From assembly GCF_001905665.1 (NCBI RefSeq), contig NZ_LIVX01000004.1, positions 185,705 through 249,704 on the forward strand: DNA of 64,000 nt, in the 5' to 3' direction. Position 1 is the stretch's first letter. Each line of letters begins with the position of its first letter. The DNA comes from Streptomyces sp. CB02261 (GTDB taxonomy: Bacteria > Actinomycetota > Actinomycetes > Streptomycetales > Streptomycetaceae). The notes under the pieces are model-generated. The model had not been told where the DNA came from and made no database searches. It worked only from the letters and a program-made list of their open reading frames with translations. This document shows, piece after piece, positions 8,465-17,509 of the stretch. Both the position numbers and the translations under genes were made by a program.

Positions 8465-9730
8465 TCAGGAGGCGGTCGTCGCCTTGCGCAGCGCGCTGAT
8501 GCAGCTGCCGATCGCCTCCTGGAGGGCTTCGAGCCGCTGGAGCATGTCGGCCTCGTAGATGTCCTCCTCCATCACCTCGTCCAGGGTCAGCTCCTCGAAG
8601 ACCTTCGTCGCCTTCTGCAGGCTGTTGTAGAACTTCGTCCGCCGCTCCTGGACGCGCAGTGCCGGGTCCTCCTCGACCGCCTTGGCGACCAGGCCCTTCA
8701 CCGTGTCGTACGCCTCACCGGCCCACTCGCCCGCCTCCTCCGAGTCGTCGAGCTCGTCGAGGAGGGACAGATGCCGCTCCGCCTCGGCCCGCAGCTCGGC
8801 CGGCGCCTCCACGGTCTGCCCGGCCGGCGTCTTGATCTGGCCGTTCTCGACGATCTGGCGGACGTACCCGATGCGGTCGGCCGCCTTCGCCTCGCTCGCC
8901 ACCGCCTTCTTCAGATCGTCGGTACGCGCGATGGCACGGGCCATCTCGGTCTGGAGCGCGGGGTCCTCCTTCATCCGGTCGAGCAGCGCGCCGCGCGCGG
9001 CCTCCGCCGTCCCCGGGTCGGCGAGGATCGCGGCCCGCAGCGCCGTCGGGTTCTCGGCGACCTCCAGGGCCTTCGTCGGGCGGATGCCCTCCGCCTCGGC
9101 CGCCGCGCTGATCGCCTGGCCGCGCACGGACGTGGCGCTGTTGCGGGAGGCGTAGTACGAGTGCCAGACGTCCGCGTCGGGCAGCTCGATGTCCTCACCC
9201 GGGACGAGCACCTCGAACTGCGGGACCAGACCGTCGTCGGCCGCCATGTCCCAGGCCTTGTAGTGGCGCATGACCCGCTCCGGCGAGCACCCCGCGAGCT
9301 CCGCGAAGGCCTTCGCGGAGACCTTCCTCCGGGCCGTCCCCTCGGCGGGCTGCCCGCCGGGCCGCACGCTCCGCGCCACCTTGAGCGCGAACGCCCAGCC
9401 GCCCGTGCGCGCGTACACCCCGAAGTCCTGGGCGTCACGGACGACGACGGGGTCGAGGGCGGCGGGGTCGGGGACGAGATCGGGCTCGGTGTCGAGTGCC
9501 GCGTCGGTGTCGAGCGCCGCGTCGGGACCGGGGGTCTCCTCCGCCCGAGGCTCGGGCTCCGCGCCGGGCTCGGGCTCCGGGCCCGGCCCCGGACCGGTCG
9601 CCACGGAGGCCTCCGGCTGCTGTACCCAGAACTCCTCCGCACTGTCCGGCCGCTCCACCGCCACGGGCTCGGAAGCGGCGGGCGCGGGGACGACGGGGGA
9701 GGTGTCGGACGGGTCGAGGGCGATGGTCAC
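8465..9730 (-). CDS. conserved hypothetical protein with acidic Pro-rich N-terminus
   Basis: A 421-residue soluble protein I cannot assign to a named family. Residues 1-90 are low-complexity, rich in Pro, Glu and Asp, and contain an AALDTDAALDTE repeat. Residues about 100-190 contain VSAKAFAELAGCSPERVMRHYKAW, which has a helix-turn-helix look. The remainder is largely alpha-helical and charged, with acidic clusters (SLLDELDDSEEAGEW, TLDEVMEEDIYEADML) suggesting coiled-coil or oligomeric helices. The GTG at 9730 is preferred because GGAG lies 8 nt upstream; 9739 is possible. A DNA-binding or partition-like role is only a guess. It is divergent from the peptidase operon. Confidence 0.75.
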   Translation of the reverse strand: MTIALDPSDTSPVVPAPAASEPVAVERPDSAEEFWVQQPEASVATGPGPGPEPEPGAEPEPRAEETPGPDAALDTDAALDTEPDLVPDPAALDPVVVRDAQDFGVYARTGGWAFALKVARSVRPGGQPAEGTARRKVSAKAFAELAGCSPERVMRHYKAWDMAADDGLVPQFEVLVPGEDIELPDADVWHSYYASRNSATSVRGQAISAAAEAEGIRPTKALEVAENPTALRAAILADPGTAEAARGALLDRMKEDPALQTEMARAIARTDDLKKAVASEAKAADRIGYVRQIVENGQIKTPAGQTVEAPAELRAEAERHLSLLDELDDSEEAGEWAGEAYDTVKGLVAKAVEEDPALRVQERRTKFYNSLQKATKVFEELTLDEVMEEDIYEADMLQRLEALQEAIGSCISALRKATTAS

Positions 9731-9970
9731 CGAGAACACTCCGGAAGGTCGGGTACGACAACGGCGGCCGACAGCCTATACGCACCCCTTGGCGATGTTT
9801 CGCCCCGTTTCGAAGCGCGGGCCTCCGGAAAGGCGGGTGGGGCCGGGATCCTCGCCGCGCCGCCACGGCCCCGCGCCGTCCGGCCGAGGAGGCCCCTGAG
9901 CGTATCCGGAGCCGCGCCGGTGCTCCGTACCGCCGTCCCGGTGACCGCCAGTGGTCCACTCCAACGACGG

Positions 9971-9979
9971 TTATCCACA
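9971..9979 (+). other. perfect DnaA box TTATCCACA
   Basis: TTATCCACA matches the classical DnaA-box consensus exactly. It stands alone in the 289-bp region between the orphan protein gene and the peptidase operon, about 28 bp before the likely -10 of the operon. No box cluster or replication gene is present, so it is not an origin. Confidence 0.35.
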
Positions 9980-10006
9980 GGGGTGGTGGGGCCGCCTGGC
10001 GGCGCG

Positions 10007-10012
10007 TACGGT
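10007..10012 (+). promoter_or_regulatory. -10 element of a probable leaderless promoter
   Basis: TACGGT (TANNNT) ends 7 nt before the ATG of the M55 peptidase, so transcription would start at or next to the start codon. No ribosome-binding site is visible upstream of that ATG, which fits a leaderless mRNA. Confidence 0.45.
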
Positions 10013-10019
10013 GCCAGAC

Positions 10020-10853
10020 ATGAAGATCCTCATCAGCGCCGACATGGAGGGCGCGACCGGTGTGACCTGGCCCGCCGACGTGCTCCCCGGCACGCCGCAG
10101 TGGGAGCGGTGCCGGGCCATGTTCACCTCCGACGTGAACGCCGCCGTGCTCGGCTTCTTCGACGGAGGCGCGGACGAGGTCCTCATCAACGAGGCGCACT
10201 GGTCCATGCGGAACCTGCTCCTGGAGCGGCTCGACGAGCGGGCCGAGATGCTGACCGGACGGCACAAGTCGCTCTCGATGGTCGAGGGAGTGCAGCACGG
10301 CGACGTCGACGGCATCGCCTTCGTCGGCTACCACACGGGTGCCGGCGCCGAGGGCGTCCTCGCCCACACCTATCTCGCGAACTCCATCACGGGCGTCTGG
10401 CTCAACGGCGAGCGGGCGAGCGAGGGCCTGCTCAACGCCCATGTGGTCGCGGAGTACGGCGTTCCCGTCGTCCTCGTCACCGGCGACGACCTCACCTGCG
10501 AGGACGCCCTCGGCTACGCGCCGGAGGCACCCAAGGTCGCCGTCAAGGACCACGTCTCGCGGTACGCGGCGGTGTGCCGGACCCCGGCCAGGACCGCCGC
10601 CGACATCCGGGCGGCGGCGAAGGCCGGGGCCGCGCTCGCCGTCCGCCACCAGCCGGTCCGGGGCGGCCCCTTCTCCGTGGAGCTGGAGTTCGACGCCGAC
10701 CACCTCGGCGCCGCCGCCACGGTGGTTCCCGGCGTGGCGCGGAGCGGCGAGCGGCGTGTCGCCTACACCAGCGAGACGATGTACGAGGCAATTCGCACGT
10801 TCAAGGCGGTCACGACCATCGTCTCGGCCGCGGTGGAGGAGCAGTATGGCTGA
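10020..10853 (+). CDS. M55 family D-aminopeptidase (DppA-like)
   Basis: A 277-residue zinc peptidase similar to Bacillus DppA, which cleaves D-amino acids such as D-Ala from short peptides. The di-zinc ligands are visible at expected places: D8 and E10 in MKILISADMEG, H60 in NEAHW, H105 in GYHTGAG, with H116 in LAHTY near the catalytic position and E131 or E136 following. It opens a run of four peptidase genes; its TGA overlaps the next gene's ATG by 8 bases, implying translational coupling. Likely role: cytosolic breakdown of D-amino-acid-containing peptides from peptidoglycan turnover or diet. Confidence 0.93.
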   Translation: MKILISADMEGATGVTWPADVLPGTPQWERCRAMFTSDVNAAVLGFFDGGADEVLINEAHWSMRNLLLERLDERAEMLTGRHKSLSMVEGVQHGDVDGIAFVGYHTGAGAEGVLAHTYLANSITGVWLNGERASEGLLNAHVVAEYGVPVVLVTGDDLTCEDALGYAPEAPKVAVKDHVSRYAAVCRTPARTAADIRAAAKAGAALAVRHQPVRGGPFSVELEFDADHLGAAATVVPGVARSGERRVAYTSETMYEAIRTFKAVTTIVSAAVEEQYG

Positions 10854-12180
10854 GGAGGTCCGGGGCCCGGACACGACAGCGCTCGACGAGGTGGTCGCCT
10901 TCACCTCCGAGCTGATCCGGATCGACACCACCAACCGGGGCGGCGGCGACTGCCGTGAGCGTCCCGCCGCCGAGTATGTCGCCGAGCGCCTCGCCGGGGC
11001 CGGGATCGAGCCCACCCTCCTGGAGCGGACCCCCGGCCGCACCAACGTGGTGGCGCGGATCCCCGGCACCGACCCCTCGGCCGACGCGCTCCTCGTCCAC
11101 GGCCATCTGGACGTGGTGCCCGCCGACCCCGCCGAGTGGAGCGTCCACCCCTTCTCCGGAGAGGTCCGCGACGGGATCGTGTGGGGGCGCGGGGCCGTCG
11201 ACATGAAGAACATGGACGCGATGGTCCTGGCCGTCGTCCGCGCCTGGGCCCGGCAGGGCGTCCGGCCCCGCCGCGACATCGTCCTCGCCTACACCGCGGA
11301 CGAGGAGGCCAGCGCCGACGACGGCTCCGGTTTCCTCGCCGACCGGCACGCCGCCCTCTTCGACGGCTGTACGGAGGGCATCAGCGAGTCCGGCGCGTTC
11401 AGCTTCCATCCTCAGCCCGGCACCACCCTGTACCCGATCGCCGCCGGGGAGCGGGGCACCGCCTGGCTCAAGCTGACCGCCCACGGCCGGGCGGGCCACG
11501 GTTCCAAGGTGAACACGGCCAACGCCGTCACCCGCCTCGCCGACGCCGTCGCCCGGATCGGCTCGCACACCTGGCCGGTCCGCCTCACCTCCACCGTCCG
11601 CGCCGCCCTCACCGAACTCGCCGCGCTGTACGCCATCGACATCGACACCGGTGCGCCCGACCTCGACGTGGACCTGCTCCTCGACAAGCTCGGACCGGCC
11701 GCGGCCCTGGTCCAGCCGACCGTCCGCAACAGCAGCAACCCGACGATGCTGGAAGCCGGTTACAAGGTCAACGTCATCCCGGGCCAGGCCGTCGCCCACA
11801 TCGACGGGCGGACGCTGCCGGGCACCGAGGAGGAGTTCGCCGCGACCATGGACCGGCTCACCGGGCCGGACGTGGAGTGGGAGTTCCACCACCGCGAGGT
11901 GGCCCTGGAGGCGCCCGTGGACTCGCCCACCTTCGCGAAGATGCGGGCCGCCGTCGAGCGCTTCGACCCGGCCGGCCACGTCGTGCCGTTCACCATGTCC
12001 GGCGGAACCGACGCCAAGCAGTTCTCCCGGCTCGGCATCACCGGCTACGGCTTCTCGCCGCTGCGGCTGCCCCCGGACCTCGACTACGGAGCCCTCTTCC
12101 ACGGCGTCGACGAACGGGTCCCCGTGGACGCCCTTCACTTCGGGGTCCGGGTGCTCGACCACTATCTGAAGTCGGCGTAG
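10846..12180 (+). CDS. M20/M25/M40 family metallopeptidase
   Basis: A 444-residue di-zinc hydrolase. The metal-site motifs are in order: HGHLDVVP, GRGAVDMKN (bridging Asp), TADEEASAD (general base Glu and ligand) and a late FHGVDERVP histidine. A lid/dimerisation domain sits in the middle (HGRAGHGSK). Family members are dipeptidases, carboxypeptidases or deacylases; the exact substrate is not readable. Overlap with the upstream M55 gene and the downstream S9 gene 43 bp away argue for one transcript dedicated to peptide catabolism. Confidence 0.93.
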   Translation: MAEEVRGPDTTALDEVVAFTSELIRIDTTNRGGGDCRERPAAEYVAERLAGAGIEPTLLERTPGRTNVVARIPGTDPSADALLVHGHLDVVPADPAEWSVHPFSGEVRDGIVWGRGAVDMKNMDAMVLAVVRAWARQGVRPRRDIVLAYTADEEASADDGSGFLADRHAALFDGCTEGISESGAFSFHPQPGTTLYPIAAGERGTAWLKLTAHGRAGHGSKVNTANAVTRLADAVARIGSHTWPVRLTSTVRAALTELAALYAIDIDTGAPDLDVDLLLDKLGPAAALVQPTVRNSSNPTMLEAGYKVNVIPGQAVAHIDGRTLPGTEEEFAATMDRLTGPDVEWEFHHREVALEAPVDSPTFAKMRAAVERFDPAGHVVPFTMSGGTDAKQFSRLGITGYGFSPLRLPPDLDYGALFHGVDERVPVDALHFGVRVLDHYLKSA

Positions 12181-12223
12181 GACCGTGTCCGGTCCGCGTG
12201 ACACCGCGACAGGGGGAGATCGG

Positions 12224-14221
12224 ATGACCACGAGCACGGCGGCCTACGGCAGCTGGCCGTCACCCGTCGACGCGGCGCTCGCCGCCGCCCACGACGGGCG
12301 GCCCGAGTACCTCGGTGCCGTGGGCGACGAACTGTGGTGGACGGCACCCCGCCCCGCCGAGGGCGGCAGGCGGGCCCTCGTCCGGCGGCGCGCCGACGGC
12401 ACCGAGGAGAGCGTGCTGCCCGCCCCGTGGAACGTCCGCAGCCGGGTGATCGAGTACGGCGGCAGGCCCTGGGCGGCGGCCGCACGCCCCGCAGGCGGAC
12501 CGCTCGCCGTCTTCTGCCACTTCCCCGACCAGCGGCTGTACGCCTACGAGCCCGACGCCTCCGCCGGGCCGCTGCCCCTCACCCCCGTCTCCGGGACCGG
12601 CGGCGGACTGCGCTGGGTGGACCCGGTGGTCCACCTGGACCGGGGCGAGGTGTGGTGCGTCCTTGAGGAGTTCACCGGACCCGCGCCGACCGACGTGCGC
12701 CGGGTGCTCGCCGCCGTACCCCTCGACGGATCGGCCGCCGAGGACCGCGCGGCGGTGCGCGAACTCTCCGACGGGCGCCACCGGTTCGTCACCGGGCCCC
12801 GGCTCTCCCCGGACGGGCGGAAGGCGGCCTGGATCGCCTGGGACCACCCCCGGATGCCCTGGGACGGCACCGAGGTCCAGCTCGCCGACGTGACTCCCGA
12901 CGGCGCGTTCCGGGGGGCCAGGACCGTCGCGGGCGGCCCCGACGAGTCCGTCCCGCAGGTCGACTGGGACACGGAAGGACGGCTGCTGCTCGTCAGCGAC
13001 CGCACCGGCTGGTGGAACCTCTACCGGGCCGAGGTCCGCGCCGACGGCGCCATGGCCGAACCGGTCGCGCTCTGCCCCCGTGCCGAGGAGTTCGGCGGAC
13101 CCCTCTGGAAGATCGGACTGAACTGGTTCGCGCCCCTGGAGGACGGACTGATCGCCGTCGTCCACGGCGAGGGCAGCACCGCACTCGGCATCCTCGACCC
13201 CGAGCGCGGCACCCTCGTCGACGCCGCGGGACCCTGGACCGAGTGGGCCTCGACGCTCGCCGCGCAGGGCACCCGGGTGGTCGGCGTCGCCGCCGGACCG
13301 CACACCTCGTACGAGCTCGTCGAGCTCGACACCCGCACCGGGCGCACCCGCGTCGTCGGCGCCGCCCACACGGACGTCGTCGATCCCGCCTACCACCCCG
13401 AGCCGCGCGTCCGCACCTTCACCGGCCCCGGCGGCCGGGAGATCCACGCGCAGGTCCACCCGCCCCACCACCCCGCCTTCACCGGGCCCGAGGGCGAGCT
13501 GCCGCCCTACGTCATCTGGGCGCACGGCGGACCCACCGGACACGCACCGCTCGTCCTCGACCTGGAGATCACCTACTTCACCTCGCGCGGCATCGGGGTC
13601 GCCGAGGTCAACTACGGCGGCTCGACCGGCTACGGCCGGGAGTACCGCGAGCGGCTGCGCGAGCAGTGGGGCGTCGTCGACGTCGAGGACTGCGCCGCCG
13701 TCGCCCGGGCCCTCGCGGCCGAAGGCACCGCCGACCCCGCCCGCCTCGCCGTGCGCGGCGGCAGCGCGGGCGGCTGGACGACCGCCGCCTCGCTCGTCTC
13801 CACCGACGTCTACGCCTGCGGCACGATCATCTACCCCATCCTCGACCTGCGGGGCTGGGCGACCGACGAGACCCACGACTTCGAGTCCCAGTACCTGTAC
13901 GGCCTGATCGGCTCCCTCGACGAGGTGCCCGGCCGGTACGAGGAACGCTCACCGATCGAGCACGTCGGCCGCGTCACGACCCCCTTCCTGCTGCTCCAGG
14001 GGCTCGACGACGTCATCTGCCCGCCCGCTCAGGCCGAACGGTTCCTCGCGGCCATGGCCGGCCGGGGCGTCCCGCACGTCTACCTCGCCTTCGAGGGCGA
14101 GGGCCACGGCTTCCGCGGGGCCGACACCCTGGTGCGCGCCCTTGAGGCCGAACTCTCGCTGTACGCCAGGGTCTTCGGCGTCGAGCGGCAGGACGTCCCC
14201 GATCTGGAGTACCGGACATGA
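12224..14221 (+). CDS. S9 prolyl-oligopeptidase-family peptidase
   Basis: A 665-residue protein with an N-terminal beta-propeller (LSPDGRKAAWIAWDHPRMPWD is a typical blade) and a C-terminal alpha/beta hydrolase domain. The catalytic triad is visible: S514 in RGGSAGG, D596 in LQGLDDV and H628 in GEGHGF, preceded by the oxyanion motif AHGGPTGH. It is expected to release dipeptides or oligopeptides from short peptides in the cytosol; no signal peptide. The start follows AGGGGGAG. The stop overlaps the next ATG (ATGA), indicating coupling with the LD-carboxypeptidase gene. Confidence 0.92.
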   Translation: MTTSTAAYGSWPSPVDAALAAAHDGRPEYLGAVGDELWWTAPRPAEGGRRALVRRRADGTEESVLPAPWNVRSRVIEYGGRPWAAAARPAGGPLAVFCHFPDQRLYAYEPDASAGPLPLTPVSGTGGGLRWVDPVVHLDRGEVWCVLEEFTGPAPTDVRRVLAAVPLDGSAAEDRAAVRELSDGRHRFVTGPRLSPDGRKAAWIAWDHPRMPWDGTEVQLADVTPDGAFRGARTVAGGPDESVPQVDWDTEGRLLLVSDRTGWWNLYRAEVRADGAMAEPVALCPRAEEFGGPLWKIGLNWFAPLEDGLIAVVHGEGSTALGILDPERGTLVDAAGPWTEWASTLAAQGTRVVGVAAGPHTSYELVELDTRTGRTRVVGAAHTDVVDPAYHPEPRVRTFTGPGGREIHAQVHPPHHPAFTGPEGELPPYVIWAHGGPTGHAPLVLDLEITYFTSRGIGVAEVNYGGSTGYGREYRERLREQWGVVDVEDCAAVARALAAEGTADPARLAVRGGSAGGWTTAASLVSTDVYACGTIIYPILDLRGWATDETHDFESQYLYGLIGSLDEVPGRYEERSPIEHVGRVTTPFLLLQGLDDVICPPAQAERFLAAMAGRGVPHVYLAFEGEGHGFRGADTLVRALEAELSLYARVFGVERQDVPDLEYRT

Positions 14222-15213
14222 CCGGGCCGGTACCGGACACGACCGGGCCCGCCGCCACCGGATCACGCACCGGGGGCCGGCCGCACGTCGGGCCGCTCAC
14301 CCGGGCCGGGCGGCTCGGGCCCGGGGCGCGGGTCGCCGTCGTCGCGCCCAGCGGTCCCGTCCCCGAGGACCGCCTCGCGGCGGGGCTCGACATCCTGCGC
14401 GGCTGGGGACTGGACCCCGTGGTCGCCCCGCACGTCCTGGACACCCACCCCGGCCTCGGGTACCTCGCGGGCACCGACCGGGCGCGCGCCCGGGACCTGA
14501 CGGAGGCCTGGTGCGATCCCTCGGTCTCCGCCGTCATCTGCGCGCGCGGCGGATTCGGCGTGCAGCGGATGGTGGACCTCGTCGACTGGGAGGCGATCAG
14601 GCAGGCCGGGCCCAAGGTGTTCGTCGGCTACAGCGACATCACCGCCCTGCACGAGGCCTTCGCCGTCCGAGCCGGGTACGCCACCCTGCACGGCCCGATG
14701 GTCGCCGCCGGCACCTTCCTCTCGGATCCGCGCACCCAGGAGTCACTGCGGGCCACCCTGTTCGAGCCCGAGTCCGTCCGGACGCTGGGCCTGGACACGG
14801 CCCGGGCCCTGGTGCCGGGCCGGGCCCGGGGCGTGACGCTCGGCGGCTGCGTCAGCCTCATCGCCGCCGACCTGGGCACCCCGTACCAACGGCCGTCGGC
14901 ACGCGGAGGGCTGCTGCTCCTGGAGGACGTGGGCGAGGAGCCGTACCGGATCGACCGCGTCCTCACCCAACTGCTCCGCTCCGGCTGGCTCGACGGCGTC
15001 GCCGGCGTCTGCCTCGGCTCCTGGGCGGAGTGCGGCCCCTACGAGGAGGTGCGGGCGCTGCTCGCCGACCGGCTCGGCGGCCTGGGGGTGCCGGTCGTGG
15101 AGGAGATGGGCTTCGGGCACGGCGCGACGGCGCTGACCATGCCGCTCGGCGTCCCCGGCACGCTCGACGCGGAGCAGGGCACGCTCACCCTCGACGTACC
15201 GGCGCTGCGCTGA
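14218..15213 (+). CDS. S66 family LD-carboxypeptidase
   Basis: A 331-residue serine peptidase of the LdcA/MccF family, which removes the terminal D-amino acid from L,D-linked tetrapeptides during peptidoglycan recycling. The nucleophile is S139 in FVGYSDIT; LLLEDVGEEPYRIDR carries the glutamate and GFGHGATALTMPLG the histidine of the Ser-Glu-His triad. The first 20 residues are a Pro/Thr-rich tail. It closes the four-gene peptidase operon; the pairing of a D-aminopeptidase with an LD-carboxypeptidase supports muropeptide salvage. Confidence 0.92.
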   Translation: MTGPVPDTTGPAATGSRTGGRPHVGPLTRAGRLGPGARVAVVAPSGPVPEDRLAAGLDILRGWGLDPVVAPHVLDTHPGLGYLAGTDRARARDLTEAWCDPSVSAVICARGGFGVQRMVDLVDWEAIRQAGPKVFVGYSDITALHEAFAVRAGYATLHGPMVAAGTFLSDPRTQESLRATLFEPESVRTLGLDTARALVPGRARGVTLGGCVSLIAADLGTPYQRPSARGGLLLLEDVGEEPYRIDRVLTQLLRSGWLDGVAGVCLGSWAECGPYEEVRALLADRLGGLGVPVVEEMGFGHGATALTMPLGVPGTLDAEQGTLTLDVPALR

Positions 15214-15252
15214 TCCGCGCGGCTCCCGCCCCGGCGCCCCCAGGCCTGCCGG

Positions 15253-16341
15253 TCAGAGCGCCGCGTACCCCGGGCGGACGACCTCGTCGATCAGCCGCTG
15301 CCGCTCCGGCAGCGGCAGGAAGGCGGCCTCCAGAGCGGCGACCGTGAACTCCTCGAAGATCTCCGGGCCGTACCCGAAGGCGTCCACCATGTGCTGGAAC
15401 TCCTCGCTCATGGTGGTGCCGGAGACCAGCCGGTTGTCCGTGTTGAGCGTGATCCGGAAGCCGAGGCGGCGCAGCTCGTCGATCGGGTGCGAGGCGTAGT
15501 CCTTCGCCGCGCCCGTCTGGAGGTTGGAGGTCGGGCAGACCTCCAGGGCGATGCGGTTGTCCCGGACGTACGAGGCCAGCCGGCCCAGGGTGCCGTCCTC
15601 CGCGATGTCGTCCGTGATCCGCACGCCGTGGCCGATCCGCTCGCTGCCGCAGACCTGCACGGCCTCGTGGATCGACTCGGCCCCGACGGCCTCCCCCGCG
15701 TGGATCGTGAAGTGGCAGTTCTCCCGCTTCAGGTGCTGGAACGCGGGGAGGTGGCGGGCCGGCGGGTTGCCGATCTCGCCGCCGGCGATGTCGAAACCGG
15801 CCACGCCGTTGTCCCGGTGCGCGACGGTGAGACGCGCGATCTCCAGGGAGCGGTCGGTGTGGCGCATGCCGGTGAGCAGCGTGCGGACGGTTATCCGGCC
15901 GCCGGCCCTGCGCTCGCCCTCGCGGAAGCCGTCGTTGACCGCCTCGACGACCTCGTCGAGGGTCAGCCCGCCCTCCAGGTGCTGCTCGGGGGCGTAGCGG
16001 ATCTCCGCGTAGACGACGCCGTCCGCCGCCAGGTCCTCGGCGCACTCGGCCGCGATGCGCGTGAGCGCCTCACGGGTCTGCATCACCGCACAGGTGTGGG
16101 CGAAGGTCTCCAGGTAGCGCTCCAGCGAACCGGAGTCGGCGGCGTCCCGGAACCACACCGCGAGCGCGGCGGGGTCCTCGGTCGGCAGCGCGGTGTAGCC
16201 GCACTCCCGCGCCAGCTCGACGATGGTCGCGGGGCGCAGCCCACCGTCGAGGTGGTCGTGCAGGACGGCCTTGGGGGCCCGGCGGATCCACTCGGAGACG
16301 GTGGCGGCGGCAGGCGTGGAGGAGTTGTCAGACAAGTGCAT
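15253..16341 (-). CDS. add: adenosine deaminase
   Basis: A 362-residue enzyme that converts adenosine (or deoxyadenosine) to inosine in purine salvage. Zinc and catalytic motifs are in the canonical order: LHDHLDGG (HxH), [14 protein letters not shown] (catalytic Glu region), ERIGHGV, and LNTDNR (Asp ligands). The start at 16341 has no ribosome site, but TACACT lies 8 nt upstream, consistent with a leaderless mRNA. Codons 2-5 contain a palindrome that recurs upstream of the neighbouring GntR gene, so that regulator probably controls this gene. Confidence 0.94.
   Translation of the reverse strand: MHLSDNSSTPAAATVSEWIRRAPKAVLHDHLDGGLRPATIVELARECGYTALPTEDPAALAVWFRDAADSGSLERYLETFAHTCAVMQTREALTRIAAECAEDLAADGVVYAEIRYAPEQHLEGGLTLDEVVEAVNDGFREGERRAGGRITVRTLLTGMRHTDRSLEIARLTVAHRDNGVAGFDIAGGEIGNPPARHLPAFQHLKRENCHFTIHAGEAVGAESIHEAVQVCGSERIGHGVRITDDIAEDGTLGRLASYVRDNRIALEVCPTSNLQTGAAKDYASHPIDELRRLGFRITLNTDNRLVSGTTMSEEFQHMVDAFGYGPEIFEEFTVAALEAAFLPLPERQRLIDEVVRPGYAAL
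16325..16337. promoter_or_regulatory. putative GntR operator inside add codons 2-5
   Basis: TTGTCAGACAA is a perfect inverted repeat (TTGTC-A-GACAA) followed by GT. The complement reads ACTTGTCTGACAA within the first codons of add, just downstream of the inferred transcription start. The same motif lies at 17249-17260 before the GntR gene. Confidence 0.55.
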
Positions 16342-16349
16342 GGCGGGGA

Positions 16350-16355
16350 AGTGTA
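16350..16355 (-). promoter_or_regulatory. -10 element of add, probable leaderless promoter
   Basis: TACACT on the minus strand fits TANNNT and ends 8 nt before the add ATG. No clear -35 is visible 17-18 bp upstream. Confidence 0.4.
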
Positions 16356-16427
16356 CGCCACGGGGGACGGGCACGCTGTGACGGGGCCGACAGGGGGCCG
16401 GCCGCGCCTGCCGGACCCGGTCCGCGC

Positions 16428-17192
16428 TCAGTGGGAATGGAGGACCGGCAGGGCCGGGGCGCCCGTCGGCAGCATGTGCTTGGCCGCGAGGACCGGGACC
16501 TCGCCCACCCGCACCACCTGGGTGACCAGCACGGCGGGGGTGTCCGCCGGCCGGCCCAGCTGTTCCCCGCGCCGCCGACCGAGCAGCGTCGCCGTGATCC
16601 CGCTGTGCGCGCTCAGGGCCGTGTCGCGCGAGGCCCTGACGAGGACCGACAGCATGGAGACCGCCGGTCCGCGCCCGGCGCCCCCCTGTTCGGCCGCCCG
16701 CAGGGCCCGCGCGAACTCCGGGTGCACCCGGTCGAGCAGGTCGTCGGCCGTCGCCCACTCGTGGCTCAGCGCCGCCGCCGTACCCTCTCCGGTCAGCACG
16801 GACTCCCAGAACCGCAGCTCGGCGCGGGCCGGGGCCAGCAGGTGCTGGGTGGTGAAGTCCGTCGGCTCCTCGACCGTCCGCAGCAGGGCGCGCACCCGCA
16901 GCGGGGTCCCCGGCCCGATGAGCTCCTCCAGCGGCTGGACGTGCTCGAACCCGCGCCGGGGCGGGCGGTCGTTGACGGTCCGTCCCACCCCGCGCCGGAC
17001 GGTGAGCAGCCCGTCCTCCTGGAGCAGCAGCAGCGCCTCGCGCAGGGCGGGCCGGCTGACGCCGAGCTCGGCGGCGAGCTTGGGCTCCGAGGGGAGCGTC
17101 GACCCCGGCGGGTAGGTGCCGTCGTGCACGGCGTCCGCGATCCGCTCGTAGAGCGCGACGACCGGTCGCCGCCGCTGCCCGCTGACCGCCAC
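16428..17192 (-). CDS. GntR family transcriptional regulator
   Basis: A 254-residue regulator. Residues about 1-75 are the GntR winged helix: [46 protein letters not shown]...RRGVGRTV. The C-terminal half resembles a UTRA/HutC-type effector domain. The GTG at 17192 follows GAGGAG. It sits upstream of add on the same strand, 86 bp away, and both genes carry an ACTTGTCWGACA motif, so autoregulation plus control of add is the simplest reading. A purine nucleoside effector is inferred, not seen. Confidence 0.9.
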   Translation of the reverse strand: MAVSGQRRRPVVALYERIADAVHDGTYPPGSTLPSEPKLAAELGVSRPALREALLLLQEDGLLTVRRGVGRTVNDRPPRRGFEHVQPLEELIGPGTPLRVRALLRTVEEPTDFTTQHLLAPARAELRFWESVLTGEGTAAALSHEWATADDLLDRVHPEFARALRAAEQGGAGRGPAVSMLSVLVRASRDTALSAHSGITATLLGRRRGEQLGRPADTPAVLVTQVVRVGEVPVLAAKHMLPTGAPALPVLHSH

Positions 17193-17248
17193 GGCCGCTC
17201 CTCGTCTCGTTCCCGCCGGTGTCCGGGACCACGGTAGTCGGCCCACGC

Positions 17249-17260
17249 TGTCTGACAAGT
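17249..17260. promoter_or_regulatory. putative GntR autoregulatory operator
   Basis: TGTCTGACAAGT, complement ACTTGTCAGACA, about 57 bp upstream of the GntR start codon. It matches the palindrome in the start of add except for one half-site base. Confidence 0.5.
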
Positions 17261-17359
17261 CACCCGTACGGCTCTTCTCACCGTCACGGCGAGGCCTCAC
17301 CCGCCTCATTCTGGTCCCACGGCGGTGGCCGGGTACGCACGACGGAGGAGAGGGCGGGC

Positions 17360-17509
17360 ATGAGTCCCAAGGAGACGTCACGGACACCGGGCGGGGGAGG
17401 GCCCCGATGCGCCGAAGCCCTCACGCCGGGCGGGGTCGGGATGCTCACGACCACCCCCATCGGCGTCGTCGCCCGGGGCCTGTCCCGCGCCGCACGGGGG
17501 CGGAGGTGA
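17360..17509 (+). CDS. possible 49-residue small protein coupled to the PASTA gene
   Basis: An ATG preceded by GGAGGAGAGGG opens a 49-codon frame whose TGA overlaps the next gene's GTG (GTGA). Third positions are mostly G/C after codon 20. The product contains LTTTPIGVVARGLSRAARG near the C-terminus and matches no family I recognise. The strong ribosome site and the overlap are the main support; it could also be a leader that tunes translation of the next gene. Confidence 0.45.
   Translation: MSPKETSRTPGGGGPRCAEALTPGGVGMLTTTPIGVVARGLSRAARGRR

Noticed and set aside
9971..9979. Replication origin
   Set aside because: A single DnaA box without a cluster, AT-rich region or dnaA/dnaN genes is not an origin.
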